This document shows, piece after piece, positions 34,588 to 44,395 of a DNA stretch of 64,000 bases; the stretch's first letter is position 1; every line of letters begins with the position of its first letter. Source of the stretch: CAVSWT01 sp963746735. GTDB lineage: Bacteria; Bacteroidota; Ignavibacteria; Ignavibacteriales; Ignavibacteriaceae. Under the pieces are notes generated by a model. That model saw nothing but the letters and a program-made list of their open reading frames with translations. It was not told the DNA's origin and searched no databases. A program made the position numbers and the translations under genes. The stretch is from contig CAVVCO010000017.1 of the NCBI GenBank assembly GCA_963746735.1, positions 186,001 through 250,000 of the forward strand, read 5' to 3'.

Positions 34588-37512
34588 TTATATTTTTACT
34601 CTAATCCCGAAATCTCCAGTCATGCCATATCTCTCGATAGAAACCGGAAGATTATTCTTTTGATTTATATTAGTATCATCTTCGCTAGTAAGATTATTTA
34701 GATTTAGAAATACTTGAATCCCATACCATGGTAGTTCTTGTTTTAATGAAAGATCCCAACGAACATATTTATCAGAGTTAACTCTATTCTGCATCCAGAA
34801 ATCAGGTTTCTTAAAAATATTATTTTGATAAAGTAATGAAATCCGTCCTGAAAATCCTCCATAATCAAAACCTAAAGCCATGTTAAGAATATCATTAGGT
34901 TGATTAAGTAGTCTTGTTGTATATAACGTATCATGAATCAAAAATGTTGGATTACCAAGTTCATCATATGTTACAAGATATTCGCCTTTAGGATAACTAG
35001 CTTTGGAAAAAATATGAGTGTAATTTATATTAAATACTATACCTGAAAATGGATCAGGCAGATACCAAAAATGAGTTTGCCAATCAGACTCAATTCCCAA
35101 AAGATCAATGGGAATTGGGTTATTTATATAAGTGTTAAATTCAAATAGTTGACTTCGATTCTGAGGCAAATCAGGGTATTTACTCAAATCAGTTATATAA
35201 GTTTTAGATTCAAATATTAAATCTTTAATTCTTTTTTTGAATCCATCAATTGTAAATAAACCAAGTTCATTGTTATACACTGAAAAAACCAAATCATAAT
35301 TTTCTGAGGTTGATGGTTTAAGATTGTAATTATTATATGAAATAGCTCCTTGAACTACATCATATCTGGGAACAATAGCATTATAATCAGCATAATTTAA
35401 AGTATTGGTATAAGCAAAATGAATTTGAAGCCAATTCAGAGGCTTATAAATTGCATGAATCATTGGGAGCCAGTACCCATGAGGCTTAGTAACAGTAGTA
35501 TCATTAATTGAATATCTGCCAGGAATTCTTTCATCACGATAAGCGAAATAACTTGTTGTTAAGTTTTGGTATCTTACGCCAGGCAATAGACTGAAATCTT
35601 CACCAAAACTTAAAGTAGTCATTGCATATGCCGCACTTTTATTTTCATTACCATGGTAGTCATAAATTTTTGATATTTCATCATTAACATTATACCCATC
35701 TGCATTTGAAGCATATCTAACAATATTCAAAATATCATGCATAAGCCCGATATTCATTGGATAAGCAATTGAGTATTCACCTTTTAAAAATTCGCCATAG
35801 GAATATGAATCATTAATAAAATTTGATAATGCTAAGCCGCTTCCGTAAAGCTGCATATTAGGATAAGCTTTTAAAATTAATGCTACAGTATTTCCTCCAC
35901 CTAACTGTAAATTGCCGCCATGACCATAATTAATATCATAACTTCTTTCACGATATTGATACATACCTCCAAACTTAATTTTCGCTGTTAAGAAATTCGA
36001 AATTACAAAGTCAGTTTGTAAATCTAATGCCCCGGATAAAGTTCTGTCCCTAGAAAAATTCTGTGAAGTGTTGATGTTACTCATTCTTGCTGTTGAAGCA
36101 TTTGGTTTAGCTAATGAGTACAATACTTTTGGAGATACTTTAGTTAGGTCACCCAAACCGGTTAAGCCTGACTCATCTTGCCAAAAATTAACATTTAAAT
36201 CTTCAGGATTATGGCTTTCAGAATATGTATGAGATAATCTTAAATCAACATGAAAAATCGGAATGTCTTGTTTAATGCTTAAAATATTTGTTATTATATT
36301 TAATTTATTGTCTGCGTCGGTTCCGTTATAAAACATATCACTACCGGTTGTAGATATTGTTTCTGACCTAGAAGTAGCTTTAGTATCACTTGCACTAAAA
36401 AAATTCATAAAACCAATGTTTCCTTTTGAATGTTCATAATCCAATACCATTGTAACCGCATTCCTATTTCTAGTTCGAAAAACATCAGTTAGATTTAACG
36501 AAACTAGATCAGGAATTCCAGCGTCACCATGCTGTTTATCATTTAAATTATAAGGAGCCCCAAACTCATTAGCACTAAGATTTCTTTTTTCAGTTGAGCC
36601 TTGAAGAAAAATTCCAAATGATTGGTCGAATAAGCGCTGTTCATATGAACCAACAAACATGTAATCATTATAAGTAGTTTTCAATTGATCATATCTACCT
36701 TGTGATAAAATTTCAAAAGATGGTTTTGAAGAATTTCCCTTCATTGCCTTTCTTAAACCAAAATTAACCACTCCTCCAATAACTGCTGCATCCATATCTG
36801 GTGTTATAGCTTTTATTACTTCAATTCCACCTAACATACTTGATGAAATCATACTTAAATTTGTTCCCCGATCACCTAAAAGTGTGGTTTGTGAATTTGG
36901 ATCATTTGAGACAACGTTTCCAGGTAATTGAACACCATCGATTGTTACTTGATTATATTGCGGCGACAATCCTCTAATAACAACTTGTGCACCTTCACCA
37001 CCTTCTCTAATAAGTGAAACTCCTGGAAGTCTAGCTACAGACTCGGCTGCATTTGCATCAGGCAGTTCTTGAATACGGGCCAAAGAAACAACATTTTTAA
37101 TTTGAATGGAAGATAACTGTTGATTAATCGCTTCATTTTGTCCGCTAGCTTGAGCTGTAACCACTACAGTCTGCCCTTCTACTCCTACAGGGCTAAGTTT
37201 AAATTCTGCTTCAAGTATTCTGCCTTCCTTCAGGTTTATTTTAAATTCATGTGATGTATATCCAACATACGATGCTCTAACAATATAGTTCCCTGATGGA
37301 ATATTTCTAATAACAAATTTACCCTCAACATCACTTGCAGCACCAATGCTTGTTCCAACCAACATAACATTTGCTCCTGGTAAAGGATCTCTTGAAACTG
37401 AATCAACTACTATTCCTTTTAATGTACCGGACTGAGCAAATAAAGAATTTATAAATACTAAAAAGAAAAAAAGAGTGACAGTAAAATTGAATCTGTAATT
37501 CTCTTTTAACAT
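34588..37512 (-). CDS. TonB-dependent outer-membrane receptor with carboxypeptidase-like domain
   Basis: A 974-residue outer-membrane transporter powered by TonB-ExbB-ExbD. After a signal peptide (about 8-26) comes a CarboxypepD_reg-like beta-sandwich (about 30-112, LKGIVVDSVSRDPLPGANV). The plug domain (about 130-250) contains NAAESVARLPGVSLIREGGEGAQVVIRGLSPQYNQVTIDGVQLPG. A 22-strand barrel fills the rest, ending GMTGDFGIRVKI. The long plug form with LPGVS resembles receptors of the SusC-unrelated, TonB-Xanth-Caul-like group often tied to carbohydrate or peptide uptake. No SusD partner is adjacent, so the substrate is unknown. GAGG lies before the ATG. Confidence 0.92.
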   Translation of the reverse strand: MLKENYRFNFTVTLFFFLVFINSLFAQSGTLKGIVVDSVSRDPLPGANVMLVGTSIGAASDVEGKFVIRNIPSGNYIVRASYVGYTSHEFKINLKEGRILEAEFKLSPVGVEGQTVVVTAQASGQNEAINQQLSSIQIKNVVSLARIQELPDANAAESVARLPGVSLIREGGEGAQVVIRGLSPQYNQVTIDGVQLPGNVVSNDPNSQTTLLGDRGTNLSMISSSMLGGIEVIKAITPDMDAAVIGGVVNFGLRKAMKGNSSKPSFEILSQGRYDQLKTTYNDYMFVGSYEQRLFDQSFGIFLQGSTEKRNLSANEFGAPYNLNDKQHGDAGIPDLVSLNLTDVFRTRNRNAVTMVLDYEHSKGNIGFMNFFSASDTKATSRSETISTTGSDMFYNGTDADNKLNIITNILSIKQDIPIFHVDLRLSHTYSESHNPEDLNVNFWQDESGLTGLGDLTKVSPKVLYSLAKPNASTARMSNINTSQNFSRDRTLSGALDLQTDFVISNFLTAKIKFGGMYQYRERSYDINYGHGGNLQLGGGNTVALILKAYPNMQLYGSGLALSNFINDSYSYGEFLKGEYSIAYPMNIGLMHDILNIVRYASNADGYNVNDEISKIYDYHGNENKSAAYAMTTLSFGEDFSLLPGVRYQNLTTSYFAYRDERIPGRYSINDTTVTKPHGYWLPMIHAIYKPLNWLQIHFAYTNTLNYADYNAIVPRYDVVQGAISYNNYNLKPSTSENYDLVFSVYNNELGLFTIDGFKKRIKDLIFESKTYITDLSKYPDLPQNRSQLFEFNTYINNPIPIDLLGIESDWQTHFWYLPDPFSGIVFNINYTHIFSKASYPKGEYLVTYDELGNPTFLIHDTLYTTRLLNQPNDILNMALGFDYGGFSGRISLLYQNNIFKKPDFWMQNRVNSDKYVRWDLSLKQELPWYGIQVFLNLNNLTSEDDTNINQKNNLPVSIERYGMTGDFGIRVKI

Positions 37513-37677
37513 AGTTACCTCATAAATTGGTGTTATTAAGTTTAAACAATTATTTTAAAACAGAAATAAAAGCATTCATAGGGATAAAATATTTTATTAC
37601 TCCATATTAACAAAATGTTATTTACAATATTTTATATGTTCTTAGAAAATAAAAAATAGGTATGATTATTACTAATA

Positions 37678-38052
37678 TTATTTTTTATAAATAATAGCAA
37701 CGCAGGTAACATAATCACGCGAATGGCTCATGGAAATTTTTAAACTTTTATCTTCTGCTAAAAATTTTTGAAGTTTACCGCTTAATTTTGCGTAAGGCAT
37801 ACCACTTGGTTCATTAAAGATTTCTATATCCTGCCAGGTAGTCCCCTTTTCCCATCCGGACTCAAGAGCTTTGTAAACAGCTTCTTTAGCGGCAAATCTT
37901 GCAGCGAGATGTTGATATTTATTTTTTTTTCCTAAACAATAATTTATTTCGTTTTGAGTATAGATTTTATTTAGGAATTTATCACCGTATTTTTCAATAC
38001 TAGATTGTATTCTGTCTATTTCAATTATGTCTATTCCTAAACCGATTACCAT
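37678..38052 (-). CDS. acpS: Holo-[acyl-carrier-protein] synthase
   Basis: AcpS attaches 4'-phosphopantetheine from CoA to apo-ACP, required for fatty-acid synthesis. The 124-residue protein has the canonical opening GLGIDIIEIDRI with the Mg-binding Asp8 and the second motif RFAAKEAVYKAL with Glu at about 58. The end SHSRDYVTCVAI is also typical. Length is normal. It lies downstream of ggt by about 30 bases on the minus strand. Confidence 0.95.
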   Translation of the reverse strand: MVIGLGIDIIEIDRIQSSIEKYGDKFLNKIYTQNEINYCLGKKNKYQHLAARFAAKEAVYKALESGWEKGTTWQDIEIFNEPSGMPYAKLSGKLQKFLAEDKSLKISMSHSRDYVTCVAIIYKK

Positions 38053-38082
38053 AATAAAAATAAGTTTATTAATATTTAGAAT

Positions 38083-39783
38083 TTAATAACCAATTGCTGA
38101 GCCATTTGATCGAGGATCTGAAGCTCCAAAGTATATTCCTTTTTCATAATCAATCATAATTCCCTGAACTCTGCCAATTATTCTTTGTTCGCCAATCTCG
38201 TATCCCATAGCTTTTAAATTATTTTTTACATCCTCTGTCATTCCATATTCTTCATAGTCTATTTTATCAGGAAGCCATTGATGATGAATTCTCGGAAGGC
38301 TAACAGCTTCTTGAATATCCATATTGAAATCTATGCAATTTAATATAACTTGAAGTACAGATGTTATTATCGTTGAACCTCCCGGGGCACCAACTATTAA
38401 ATAAGGCTTATCATTTTTAAGGACAATGGTTGGGGTCATAGAACTTAACATTCTCTTCTCTGGTTGTATAGAATTTGCTTCTGAACCAACTAGCCCAAAT
38501 TGATTTGGCTCTCCAGGCTTTGAACTGAAATCATCCATTTCGTTATTTAATAAAAATCCCGCACCATCGACAACAATTTTATTTCCAAACCATGAATTTA
38601 TTGTTGTCGTTGTGCTTACTGCATTGCCATAGGAATCACAAATACTGTAATGTGTTGTCTGGTCACTTTCTTTAGAAATGGGAATTCCGTTTTTTATTTC
38701 AGCAGAGGGAGTAACTTTATCTTTTATTTTACTAAATATTTTTTTAGCATATTCCTTTGAAGTTAAAAAATCAACCGGCACTTTATAATAGTCCGGATCC
38801 CCTAAATAAGCTGCTCTATCAGCATAGGCAAATTTCATGGCTTCAACTAAATCATGTATATATTCACTGCTTCCCCATTCTTCTTTTGCAAAACTAAAAT
38901 TTTCCAAAACATTTAACATTTCAATAAGTACAATCCCACCCGAACTAGAAGGAGGCATAGAAATAATTTGATATCCTCTATAATTACCTATTACAGGATT
39001 TCTTTCAATTGGCTTATATTTTTTTAAATCTTCTAACGTAATATATCCGCCAAGTTTTTTAATTTGATTTACAATTTTCTGCGCAACTTCACCGGAATAA
39101 AAACCATCAGTTCCTTTTTCTTCAATTTGCTTTAAAGTTAAAGCTAAGTCTGGTTGTTTAAATATTTCTCCTTCTGTATAAGGCACTCCATTATTTGCAA
39201 AAACTCTCATTGAAGATTCGTATTTCTCAAAATATTTTAATTCAGATTTAAAAGCATTTGCCATATTATAATTTAAAGGGAAACCATTTTCAGCTAAATT
39301 AATTGCCGGTTGAATCACATCTTTAAGTTTCATAGTTCCATATTTATTTAACGCAAATAGTAGTCCAGCAACACTACCCGGAACCCCGGATGAAGTTGCT
39401 CCTTCTACGCTCATCCCATTAATTATGTTGCCTTCTTTATCTAAGTACATATTTCGACTTGCAGACAAAGGAGCCTTTTCCCGGTAATCAATGGTAACAT
39501 TTTTCCCATTTGCTAAATGAATAACCATAAAACCACCACCGCCAATATTTCCTGCTGCTGGGTATGTAACTGCCAATGCGAAACCTACAGCAACTGCTGC
39601 GTCTACTGCGTTCCCGCCTTTTTTTAATATTTCAATACCCACTTTTGAAGCTAAATCACTTATGGAAACAACCATCCCATTTTTTGCTCTTACCGGGTCT
39701 GGAGATTTTGCGGTAACTATTTGTGCTATGAAAGTTAATAGAATTACTGTAAATATTTTCGCTTTAAAAAATGTGTGCATCAA
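38083..39783 (-). CDS. ggt: Gamma-glutamyltranspeptidase
   Basis: A periplasmic N-terminal nucleophile hydrolase that cleaves gamma-glutamyl bonds, as in glutathione. The 566-residue proenzyme has a signal peptide (about 5-25), a large-subunit region with GGNAVDAAVAVGFALAVTYP and GNIGGGGFMVIH, and the autoprocessing site before the nucleophile Thr (about residue 373) in QTTHYSICDSYGNAVS. The small-subunit motif is SMTPTIVLKNDKPYLIVGAPGG. It overlaps the MCE gene by 20 bases. All catalytic features are intact. Confidence 0.95.
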   Translation of the reverse strand: MMHTFFKAKIFTVILLTFIAQIVTAKSPDPVRAKNGMVVSISDLASKVGIEILKKGGNAVDAAVAVGFALAVTYPAAGNIGGGGFMVIHLANGKNVTIDYREKAPLSASRNMYLDKEGNIINGMSVEGATSSGVPGSVAGLLFALNKYGTMKLKDVIQPAINLAENGFPLNYNMANAFKSELKYFEKYESSMRVFANNGVPYTEGEIFKQPDLALTLKQIEEKGTDGFYSGEVAQKIVNQIKKLGGYITLEDLKKYKPIERNPVIGNYRGYQIISMPPSSSGGIVLIEMLNVLENFSFAKEEWGSSEYIHDLVEAMKFAYADRAAYLGDPDYYKVPVDFLTSKEYAKKIFSKIKDKVTPSAEIKNGIPISKESDQTTHYSICDSYGNAVSTTTTINSWFGNKIVVDGAGFLLNNEMDDFSSKPGEPNQFGLVGSEANSIQPEKRMLSSMTPTIVLKNDKPYLIVGAPGGSTIITSVLQVILNCIDFNMDIQEAVSLPRIHHQWLPDKIDYEEYGMTEDVKNNLKAMGYEIGEQRIIGRVQGIMIDYEKGIYFGASDPRSNGSAIGY

Positions 39784-40672
39784 TATTTATCCCATCATTT
39801 TGAATTTGATTTAAAATTATTTTTGTAAGTTCATTTACCTGTTTTAATGTTTCATTCAAATTATTATAAGTATTTTCGTCGTACAATATTTTCCCTAAAT
39901 TATTTTTTTGGTTTTTTGTTTCATCAACTAAAAGATTTGTTTTTGCTAAAAGCGAATCGGTTTTTGTTAGAACATCATTTAATTTATCAATTGATGTTTT
40001 TATGTTAGTTTTATTTTCACTTATAAAACTTTTTGCTTCGTCAGTTAAATCAACAGTATTTGCAGTTAACTTTTTTACACTCTCTCTATTTTCATCAATC
40101 ATCAAATTAATTTTTGAAGTTAAGGTATTTAAATTTGACATAGATTGTTTTATATCGCTTTGCAGCTTTTGGTCTGTTAAGTATTTGTTTAAGGAGGTAA
40201 GTGTCACATTAACATCATTCATCGCTTTCGTAATATTATTCTGCATCGAACCAACTAAAGTCATTACAGCAGGAATATCAGCATTATAAATTCCTTGTTG
40301 AACTTTATTCGGATCAAGCTTATCCTTCGAAGAACCAGGTTCTATTTCAACTTTTTTACCTCCCATTAAATCAAGCATGGAAATTCCGAACTTTGCGTCC
40401 TGCTTTAATTGAACATCATTATCTAGAGATATTTTTACAATTACACTTTGATCATCAACTTTTATATCTTCAACATTTCCCTTCCTCACACCGTTAACAG
40501 TAACATCATCTCCAACTTCAAGGCCGGAAGCGTTATTGAATTTTACAAACAAATAATTTTCAGAAGGTGTTAAGCTGAAATTTTTTGCCCAGCCTAAAAT
40601 CCAGATAAAGATTAACAGACCTAGAACTACCGTTACCCCAACTCTAATTTCAGTTTTTCTTTGATCTTTCAT
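39764..40672 (-). CDS. MlaD/MCE-family lipid-transport protein
   Basis: A 302-residue inner-membrane-anchored periplasmic protein. One helix (about 11-28) is followed by an MCE domain (about 38-120, LFVKFNNASGLEVGDDVTVNGVRKGNVEDIKV) and a long coiled coil to the C-terminus (about 140-295). MCE proteins form hexameric tunnels that move phospholipids between membranes with an MlaE/MlaF permease-ATPase, but neither partner is adjacent. Its start overlaps the preceding unknown gene by 23 bases and its end overlaps ggt. Confidence 0.88.
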   Translation of the reverse strand: MKDQRKTEIRVGVTVVLGLLIFIWILGWAKNFSLTPSENYLFVKFNNASGLEVGDDVTVNGVRKGNVEDIKVDDQSVIVKISLDNDVQLKQDAKFGISMLDLMGGKKVEIEPGSSKDKLDPNKVQQGIYNADIPAVMTLVGSMQNNITKAMNDVNVTLTSLNKYLTDQKLQSDIKQSMSNLNTLTSKINLMIDENRESVKKLTANTVDLTDEAKSFISENKTNIKTSIDKLNDVLTKTDSLLAKTNLLVDETKNQKNNLGKILYDENTYNNLNETLKQVNELTKIILNQIQNDGINIDAHIF

Positions 40673-41084
40673 TATTATTCTCTTTCAAAATTTCAATTAC
40701 TTTTTTTAGATCATTTTGATCAACTATATTATCTTTCAAATAAACATTTAATGAATCCATAAGCATATCTATTTGGTTATCTGAATTATCACCTATTTTA
40801 ATATTAATATCAGTTCCCTTTTCTTTAGTAGAATCTTTATCTACTCCAATTTTATTTATTCGGCTTTCTACAAAATTATTAATCAAGGTTTCAAGTGAAT
40901 CTTTTTCTGGTGAATCCTTAACTTTATCAAATTTCTTATCAAATTCTTTTAAAGCAATTTCTTTTAATATTCCCTTTCCTGGTTTTATAACTAAGTCATT
41001 AAAATGATGTTCAAAAAGATATAATACCACGGCCAGCAGGATTGTTAAAATAATTATTGCTTTTAAGAAACAGCCTTTTTTCAT
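40650..41084 (-). CDS. Unrecognised membrane-anchored periplasmic protein
   Basis: A 144-residue protein of unknown function. One N-terminal hydrophobic segment (about 7-24, AIIILTILLAVVLYLF) would anchor it, with a charged, helix-prone Lys/Asp/Glu-rich remainder in the periplasm. It overlaps the MCE gene by 23 bases and begins two bases after the CNNM transporter stop, so all three are probably co-translated. The layout suggests an accessory protein for the MCE complex, but no homology is evident to me. Confidence 0.6.
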   Translation of the reverse strand: MKKGCFLKAIIILTILLAVVLYLFEHHFNDLVIKPGKGILKEIALKEFDKKFDKVKDSPEKDSLETLINNFVESRINKIGVDKDSTKEKGTDINIKIGDNSDNQIDMLMDSLNVYLKDNIVDQNDLKKVIEILKENNNERSKKN

Positions 41085-41086
41085 TT

Positions 41087-42371
41087 TTATTCACCGTGAA
41101 GTTTTTCTATTTGAACTTTTTTAACCCGCTTGTTCAAAACTTCTTTAACAGTAAATTTATAATTATTATTTACAAATGAATACCCATCTTTTGGAATATG
41201 CCCGGCAGTGGTTAAAATAAAACCACCGATAGTTTCATAATCTTCGTTTTTAGGAATTATTTCAGTACCGGACAATTCATTCAATTCATCAATGGCTATT
41301 TTACCAAGGACTAAAAATTTACCTTCATCAATTTTGCTTATTGGGTTTTCCTGCTCATCATATTCATCTCTAATTTCACCAATAATTTCTTCAAGTATAT
41401 CTTCCATTGTAATTAACCCTGCCGTGCCTCCGTATTCATCAACTACAATTGCAAGATGAGTTTTCCTTTCCTGGAATTCATGCAAAAGGTCATTTATTAA
41501 TTTTGATTCGGGAATAAACATAGCTTTACGGGCAATTTTATCTAAAGACAATTGATTCTGCAAAGATTTGTCGCGTATGTATGGTAAAATATCTTTAGCA
41601 TAAATAATTCCAATTATATTGTCTAGGTTGTTACTATATAATGGAATTCTACTGTGTCCCATACTTTTTATAACTTCCTGCACTTCATTAAAATCAGTAT
41701 CAACCGAAAGAGAAACAATGTCAACGCGGGGAGTCATTACTTCATGAACGGCGACCAATCTGAAACTGACTATGCTTTGAATCAGCTCGTGTTCATCTTC
41801 TTCAATTGTTCCCCGTTCATGACTAATATCTGCCAGGTCAGTTATTTCATCGGGATGAATTGCTGATTTACTTTTATCAAATTTTAATTTTAAAATTGAA
41901 AGCCTTATTAATTCTGTAATAGATTCAGCCACCGGGTAGAAAATGATGCTTGTCCAGTATAAAGGTATTGCAGCAATCTTAGAAAATCTAACAACATTTT
42001 TAGAAGCCCAAACTTTTGGTGTAAGCTCACCGAATAATACTATTAATATTGTCAGTATTATAATTTGAATGGTTAAGGCGGTGCTCTCTGAAATATAATG
42101 TGTCTTTAGAAATATCCAAAGCGATTGAAACGCTAATAATGGAGGCAGCAACATTAACTAAGGTGTTGCCTATTAATATTGTTACAAGCAGCCGTCTTGG
42201 ATATTCTATTAAATAGGAAATATATCTTTCAATTACCTTTGAAGAGCCAAAAAGATTGTTAATCTTTTTTTTGTTTAAAGAAAACAGGGCAACTTCAGAA
42301 CCGGAAAAAAAGGCAGAGAGAAAGAATAATAAAACTAAAATGATGAGTTTATATTGCCAGCCAATGTCCAA
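41087..42371 (-). CDS. CNNM/CorC-type transporter with CBS pair (one frameshift)
   Basis: The full protein (427 residues after correction) is an inner-membrane CNNM/HlyC-CorC family protein, probably in Mg2+ or cation transport. DUF21 helices occupy about residues 1-190, with SGSEVALFSLNKKKIN and GNTLVNVAAS in the first fragment and GELTPKVWASKNVVRFSK in the second. A CBS pair follows (about 205-325, MTPRVDIVSL to EYGGTAGLITMEDILEEIIGEI), and the C-terminal CorC-HlyC domain ends it. The frame breaks near 42110-42112, where three A (plus strand) replace an expected two; deleting one joins ALDI to LKTHYISES. It is likely a sequencing indel. Confidence 0.88.
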
Positions 42372-42405
42372 AAATTAAAATTGCCCTCAATTGTTAAACA
42401 ATAAA

Positions 42406-42828
42406 TTAAAATGGTAAATCTTCGTTATCTTCAACATTCGGAGCTGAAGCATCAACACTAGAATCACTGAAAGTTGAGTCAGAATTGCTGCCGCCTTCAG
42501 AAGAATCAAGCGGTATAATTCTTTCAGATATTACATCTGTTGAATATCTTTTAATTCCCTCTTTATCAGTATACTCTCTTTTTGTAAGTCTGCCTTCCAC
42601 ATAAATTTTCTTTCCCTTCTTTAAGTTATCTTTGAAATAATCAGATAAATTAAAAGAAGTTATATTATGCCAGGTAGTTTCATTAACCCAATTTCCATCC
42701 TTGCCTTTATAGCCGTAAGTGGTTGCCAGGCTGAAATTAGTTACAGATAGATTATTAGTTGTAAATCTAGTTTCAGCATCTCTACCCAAGTTGCCGATTA
42801 GCATAATCTTATTTAATGAAAAAGCCAT
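42406..42828 (-). CDS. ssb: Single-stranded DNA-binding protein
   Basis: SSB coats single-stranded DNA in replication and repair. The 140-residue protein has the OB fold with NKIMLIGNLGRDAETRFT and the conserved WHNITSFNLSDYFKDNLKKGKKIYVEGRL. The tail is Ser- and Asp-rich and ends in EDLPF, the acidic tip that recruits partner proteins. Length is typical. It stands alone, with a terminator for the next gene upstream. Confidence 0.95.
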   Translation of the reverse strand: MAFSLNKIMLIGNLGRDAETRFTTNNLSVTNFSLATTYGYKGKDGNWVNETTWHNITSFNLSDYFKDNLKKGKKIYVEGRLTKREYTDKEGIKRYSTDVISERIIPLDSSEGGSNSDSTFSDSSVDASAPNVEDNEDLPF

Positions 42829-42913
42829 TGTTTAATCCCTTATATTTTTGTTACAAAATAATGACGAATTTAATTATTATATCAATAAAATACTATTTTT
42901 AACTTCATTTAAT

Positions 42914-42943
42914 AAAAAAGGGGCTGCTATAAATAACAACCCC
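42914..42943 (-). terminator. Rho-independent terminator after the GDSL lipoprotein gene
   Basis: On the minus strand GGGGTTG and CAGCCCC pair (one G-U) around a short loop and are followed by six T. It lies 22 bases beyond the stop of the lipoprotein gene and before the ssb ATG. Confidence 0.85.
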
Positions 42944-42964
42944 AATAAAATATGTTTTTAAGAA

Positions 42965-44377
42965 CTAATAAAGTAAGTGTTTAAATGCATCTTTGCTGAA
43001 AATAACAAATCCTTTTTTATATGTTAATTTCTTTGCAAACAATAGTGAACCCGGAATTGTTGATACATTAATTTCCGGAATTTTCCCGCCAAATTTTGAA
43101 TTTATAACTTTAATAAATTGATTTGCAATAATTGCTTGCCCCTGAGCTGTTGGATGAACACCATCTAGACTAAAAATACCACCTTCAACGTAATCATTAG
43201 TGAATTTCAAGCCATCAATCATGATTCCGCCTGAGTTTTTAATATTACTTAAGTAACCATTTACATCAACTAAACCAAAATTATTTGTATTTGCAACATT
43301 GGCGATTGCATTATTGAAATCTGCAGTAGCTTGTTTTGCAGTTGTAATTTCATCAGGATCTAATACTAAAGCATCCGGCCATGGGTTTTGAGGATGAAGA
43401 CCGAAGGGTTTTGTAGTATCAATGTCTGACGAAGGAAGTGCTGGGTAACCATTATCTCGGTACCATTTGCCTGTAGGTGTTCCTAACAAAGAGGCATAAG
43501 TACTCCCCGTTAAAGTAAAAAGAACTGAACCATTTGCCAAGGAGCTTGCAGTTACGAGACCTGATCCCATGCCAGTTTCTCCATGTTTCTCATAATAAAT
43601 TCCTTGAACTGGAAGTTGTGAAATTACTGCGGCAACTTGAGGGCCTACTGTATTAAAATAAGGAATAACCGTAACGTCAGGGATATTTGCCACAACAACC
43701 TGACAGCCTAAGCTTGCTAATGCACCTCCCAGCTGAGTATATAATGCTGTAAAAATGGCTGAAGAAGTTGGTTCGCTAGGTTTAAATCCACCGCTTGTTG
43801 CAAATCCAAGTACATCATTATTTCCAATCCAGCAGGTAAGCAAAGTTGGGCTTAAATTTTTAGCTTGTGCAAATGCACTATTACCTAATGCTGAGTTTCT
43901 CAAAACTAAATTAAAAAATGGATTTCCTCTTGCGGTGCTTTTTGCAGCAAAATTAGTTGTATCAAGAATATCGTATAATACAGAACCTGGTACACCTAAA
44001 TTATTATAAGGAGCAGCATAGTTTAAGTTTGTCGGCTGCCCGTCGCCGTTCATTGTTTTAATAACAAAAGGAACAAGTGAAACTACTTCTATCCTTCCAG
44101 GCGTCCCGGGTTCGGAAACAATAGGCTGTACAAAGTTGGTTCCAATCTGTCCAGCAATTTGATTTCCATAAGAATAAATTTGTGCTCCTTCATAAAGCGA
44201 ACCGGATTGATAGCCTGCTGTTAAGCTGTTTCCCAATGTAACAAACCTGGTTAAATTAGCGCTGCCGCTTATAGGATTAGGTGCTGCCGGTGGTGTTAAA
44301 TCAGTTTTATCCTCACAGCCTGAGAATACAAAAACTATTAACATCAGAACTAAAATATAATTTAAAGTCTTTTTCAT
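42965..44377 (-). CDS. SGNH/GDSL-family esterase-like lipoprotein
   Basis: A 470-residue lipoprotein whose signal peptide ends in a lipobox, FVFSGC with Cys21. Block I reads FVTLGNSLTAGYQ, so the GDSL aspartate is Asn and the nucleophile is Ser51. Block II LGVPG, block III WIGNND and block V DGVHPTAQG (catalytic Asp and His) are all present, so esterase or lipase activity on an acyl substrate is likely at the outer membrane. It follows the OmpP1/FadL porin gene by 18 bases, and the pair recurs in this group by my recollection, which suggests lipid hydrolysis coupled to uptake. Confidence 0.85.
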   Translation of the reverse strand: MKKTLNYILVLMLIVFVFSGCEDKTDLTPPAAPNPISGSANLTRFVTLGNSLTAGYQSGSLYEGAQIYSYGNQIAGQIGTNFVQPIVSEPGTPGRIEVVSLVPFVIKTMNGDGQPTNLNYAAPYNNLGVPGSVLYDILDTTNFAAKSTARGNPFFNLVLRNSALGNSAFAQAKNLSPTLLTCWIGNNDVLGFATSGGFKPSEPTSSAIFTALYTQLGGALASLGCQVVVANIPDVTVIPYFNTVGPQVAAVISQLPVQGIYYEKHGETGMGSGLVTASSLANGSVLFTLTGSTYASLLGTPTGKWYRDNGYPALPSSDIDTTKPFGLHPQNPWPDALVLDPDEITTAKQATADFNNAIANVANTNNFGLVDVNGYLSNIKNSGGIMIDGLKFTNDYVEGGIFSLDGVHPTAQGQAIIANQFIKVINSKFGGKIPEINVSTIPGSLLFAKKLTYKKGFVIFSKDAFKHLLY

Positions 44378-44395
44378 TGTTATTTATCCTTTCTT

